A stretch of 7,729 nucleotides of DNA, taken from contig JABJCZ010000249.1 in assembly GCA_018668475.1 (NCBI GenBank), positions 1 through 7,729 on the forward strand, written 5' to 3'. The notes under the pieces were generated by a model. That model saw only the letters and a program-made list of their open reading frames with translations, ran no database searches and was not told the origin of the DNA. Positions 6,831-7,729 of this stretch are shown here, piece after piece. The first letter of the stretch is position 1, and each line of letters opens with the position of its first letter. Position numbers and translations under genes: made by a program. The stretch comes from Alphaproteobacteria bacterium (lineage in GTDB: Bacteria; Pseudomonadota; Alphaproteobacteria; UBA828).

Positions 6831-7154
6831 CTAGCGCAACGTCTCGCCGGTCAGTGCCTTCCAGCGTTGGCGGAACACATACCACTCGGCATCATCCATG
6901 CGGGTGAACCGCTGCGAGAGCATCTTGAGCGGCTTGCCGGGCACACCGGATGTCTTGGCGAGCTGCCATTCACGGCTCGGCTTGATGACCACGAGGCAGT
7001 ATTTATCAGCCATGGGGCCGCTGCGTAGCCGGTTCAGCAGCCGCTGCAAATCGGGGCTGTGGTGGCCGATCGGGTTTTTGCGGAATTCTTCAATCAGCCG
7101 GCGGTCGTCCGGCTTTGGTCGATAATTGTCCTCGACCTCATAGATATCGGGCAT
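6831..7154 (-). CDS. dmfA1: N,N-dimethylformamidase-like small (alpha) subunit
   Basis: Small accessory subunit (107 aa) that pairs with the large amidohydrolase subunit encoded just downstream. Characterised small subunits are about 130 aa; this one is shorter, mainly at the N-terminus. The recognisable pattern is NPIGHHSPDLQRLLNRLR (27-44), then DKYCLVVIKPSREWQLAK (50-67) and a C-terminal acidic/aromatic segment RFTRMDDAEWYVFRQRW (82-98), matching the family's NPxG..SPxLQR....KY......REW......RF...EEA layout as I remember it. It is highly charged, without signal peptide or membrane helix. GGGAG at 7164-7168 lies 9 nt before the ATG at 7154. As the first gene after the promoter and leader, it should be made before the catalytic subunit. 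Gene order small-then-large is as in known operons; the identification rests partly on this context. Confidence 0.85.
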   Translation of the reverse strand: MPDIYEVEDNYRPKPDDRRLIEEFRKNPIGHHSPDLQRLLNRLRSGPMADKYCLVVIKPSREWQLAKTSGVPGKPLKMLSQRFTRMDDAEWYVFRQRWKALTGETLR

Positions 7155-7182
7155 TTGGGTTGTCTCCCGTTAATCATCTCCC

Positions 7183-7228
7183 CCGCATCTGGCTACCGGA
7201 AGACGAACCGGCAGAAAGCCACATGCGG
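7183..7228 (-). promoter_or_regulatory. Structured 5' leader hairpin upstream of the dimethylformamidase-like operon
   Basis: On the minus strand CCGCAT (7228-7223) pairs with ATGCGG (7188-7183), then after one G-G mismatch TGGCT (7221-7217) pairs with AGCCA (7194-7190), and CCGG (7211-7208) with CCGG (7199-7196) around an 8-nt loop. That is 15 base pairs in a 46-nt element ending 14 nt before the GGGAG ribosome binding site. It has no T-tract, so it is unlikely to be a terminator. It could be a regulatory leader or a protein-binding palindrome; I match it to no known riboswitch. Confidence 0.5.
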
Positions 7229-7257
7229 TGCCGGCAACGTTCCCCTCGCGCTGGCAA

Positions 7258-7284
7258 GGGCGCTATTAAAGAGCGGTGGCGCCC
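7258..7284. repeat. GC inverted repeat spanning the putative -10 element
   Basis: GGGCGC (7258-7263) and GCGCCC (7279-7284) mirror each other around a 15-nt spacer holding the TTTAAT -10 of the operon promoter. This is an operator-like placement, but six-base arms in GC-rich DNA can arise by chance. Confidence 0.35.
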
Positions 7285-7293
7285 ACGCTTCAA
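7265..7293 (-). promoter_or_regulatory. Sigma70-like promoter for the dimethylformamidase-like operon
   Basis: TTGAAG (7288-7293) and TTTAAT (7265-7270) are exactly 17 bases apart on the minus strand, matching consensus at 4 and 5 of 6 positions. It is the best promoter match I found in the window. Transcription would start near 7258, leaving a leader of about 100 nt containing the long hairpin at 7183-7228. Confidence 0.5.
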
Positions 7294-7309
7294 GTGCCAA
7301 AGCAGTACA

Positions 7310-7341
7310 GCGTGTGTGTTCAGCGTCGCTTTCGCACACGC
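7310..7341 (-). other. Stem-loop just after the radical SAM gene
   Basis: GCGTGTG (7310-7316) pairs with CACACGC (7335-7341), with a small inner AGC/GCT stem (7322-7330). It begins about 20 nt after the stop codon on the minus strand. No T-tract follows, so it may be a message-end stabiliser or a weak factor-dependent terminator. Confidence 0.35.
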
Positions 7342-7361
7342 AATAATTCTCACCTCAATGG

Positions 7362-7729
7362 TCAGGTACTCTGGGGAGCTTGCTGCAAATCCTTGAACCT
7401 CACCGCCTGGCGCCGTGGGCCCCAGTTGCCGGGAGTCGGTTCAAATACGCCCGCAATGCCGCTGCCGCAGGCGGCACACCCGCCATTTCCGCCGATGCTA
7501 TAGCCGGTGATGGTGTATCGGTTGCGCCCGACAACGACATAGCCACATTCGGGGCAGTGCGTCGATTCGCGGCTAGGGTCGACGACATTGCCGAGATAGA
7601 CGTAGTTCAGCCCTGCGGAAAGCGCGATCTGGCGTGCGCGGATCAGAGTTTCGTGTGGCGTGGGCGTTTTGTCGAGCATGCGATAGTCAGGGTGGAAAGC
7701 CGAAAAATGCAGCGGCACATCAGGGCCGA
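7362..7729 (-). CDS. amrS: AmmeMemoRadiSam system radical SAM enzyme, C-terminal part (5' end beyond right edge)
   Basis: The visible C-terminal 121 residues begin GPDVPLHFSAFHPDY and continue with RMLDKTPTPHETLIRAR and LNYVYLGNV, sequences typical of the end of the radical SAM protein of the AMMECR1/Memo/radical SAM set. The tail holds a zinc-ribbon-like pair, CPECG and CAACG (about 58-62 and 84-88 of the visible part), and ends with GVFEPTPGNWGPRRQAVRF, also family-like. The radical SAM CxxxCxxC cluster site lies in the missing N-terminal portion. The frame is open to the edge; the in-frame GTG at 7718 is not a start because upstream residues GPD also match the family. The biochemical role of this system is not established. 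It is upstream of, and co-directional with, the dimethylformamidase-like genes, 207 bp away, with their own promoter between. Confidence 0.9.
   Translation of the reverse strand, partial: GPDVPLHFSAFHPDYRMLDKTPTPHETLIRARQIALSAGLNYVYLGNVVDPSRESTHCPECGYVVVGRNRYTITGYSIGGNGGCAACGSGIAGVFEPTPGNWGPRRQAVRFKDLQQAPQST

Noticed and set aside
6501..7028. 175-codon plus-strand open frame
   Set aside because: Antisense to both amidohydrolase subunits and crosses the spacer between them; no recognisable domain or supporting context.

Overview
The window looks like chromosomal DNA from a GC-rich (roughly 60% by eye) proteobacterium, most likely an alphaproteobacterium. That placement is inferred from the gene content: a BigR/SqrR-type regulator with a persulfide dioxygenase, a dimethylformamidase-like enzyme and an AmmeMemoRadiSam radical SAM protein. 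I see no tRNA, rRNA, insertion sequence, phage gene or CRISPR array.

Left part (1-1502): a divergent sulfur module. A truncated ArsR-family repressor gene (minus strand, running off the left edge) faces an ETHE1-type persulfide dioxygenase fused to a rhodanese domain (plus strand). A 30-bp AT-rich inverted repeat covers the repressor start and both putative promoters. The layout fits a persulfide-sensing repressor controlling its own gene and a persulfide-detoxifying enzyme.

Middle-left (1503-2424): two short minus-strand genes, each with a good ribosome binding site. I do not recognise either protein. Their C-terminal halves resemble each other at matching spacing, so they may be diverged tandem duplicates.

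Middle (2425-4255): a minus-strand pair, an SMP-30/gluconolactonase-family hydrolase followed 43 bp later by an EamA/DMT-family ten-helix permease. They are probably co-transcribed.

Right-middle (4446-7154): minus-strand genes for the large and small subunits of an N,N-dimethylformamidase-like amidohydrolase. They are preceded by a good sigma70-like promoter and a structured leader, and followed by a strong terminator-like hairpin with a T-rich tail. Family membership is clear, but the natural substrate cannot be read from sequence. The small- and large-subunit genes are separated by a 126-nt spacer containing a GC hairpin.

Right edge (7362-7729): the C-terminal part of an AmmeMemoRadiSam system radical SAM protein (minus strand), continuing outside the window.

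All genes from 7729 down to 1546 run in the same direction, but the terminator at 4361-4390 suggests that the amidohydrolase operon and the lactonase-permease pair are separate transcription units. A joint pathway (amide hydrolysis, lactone hydrolysis, transport) is possible but inferred only from proximity.
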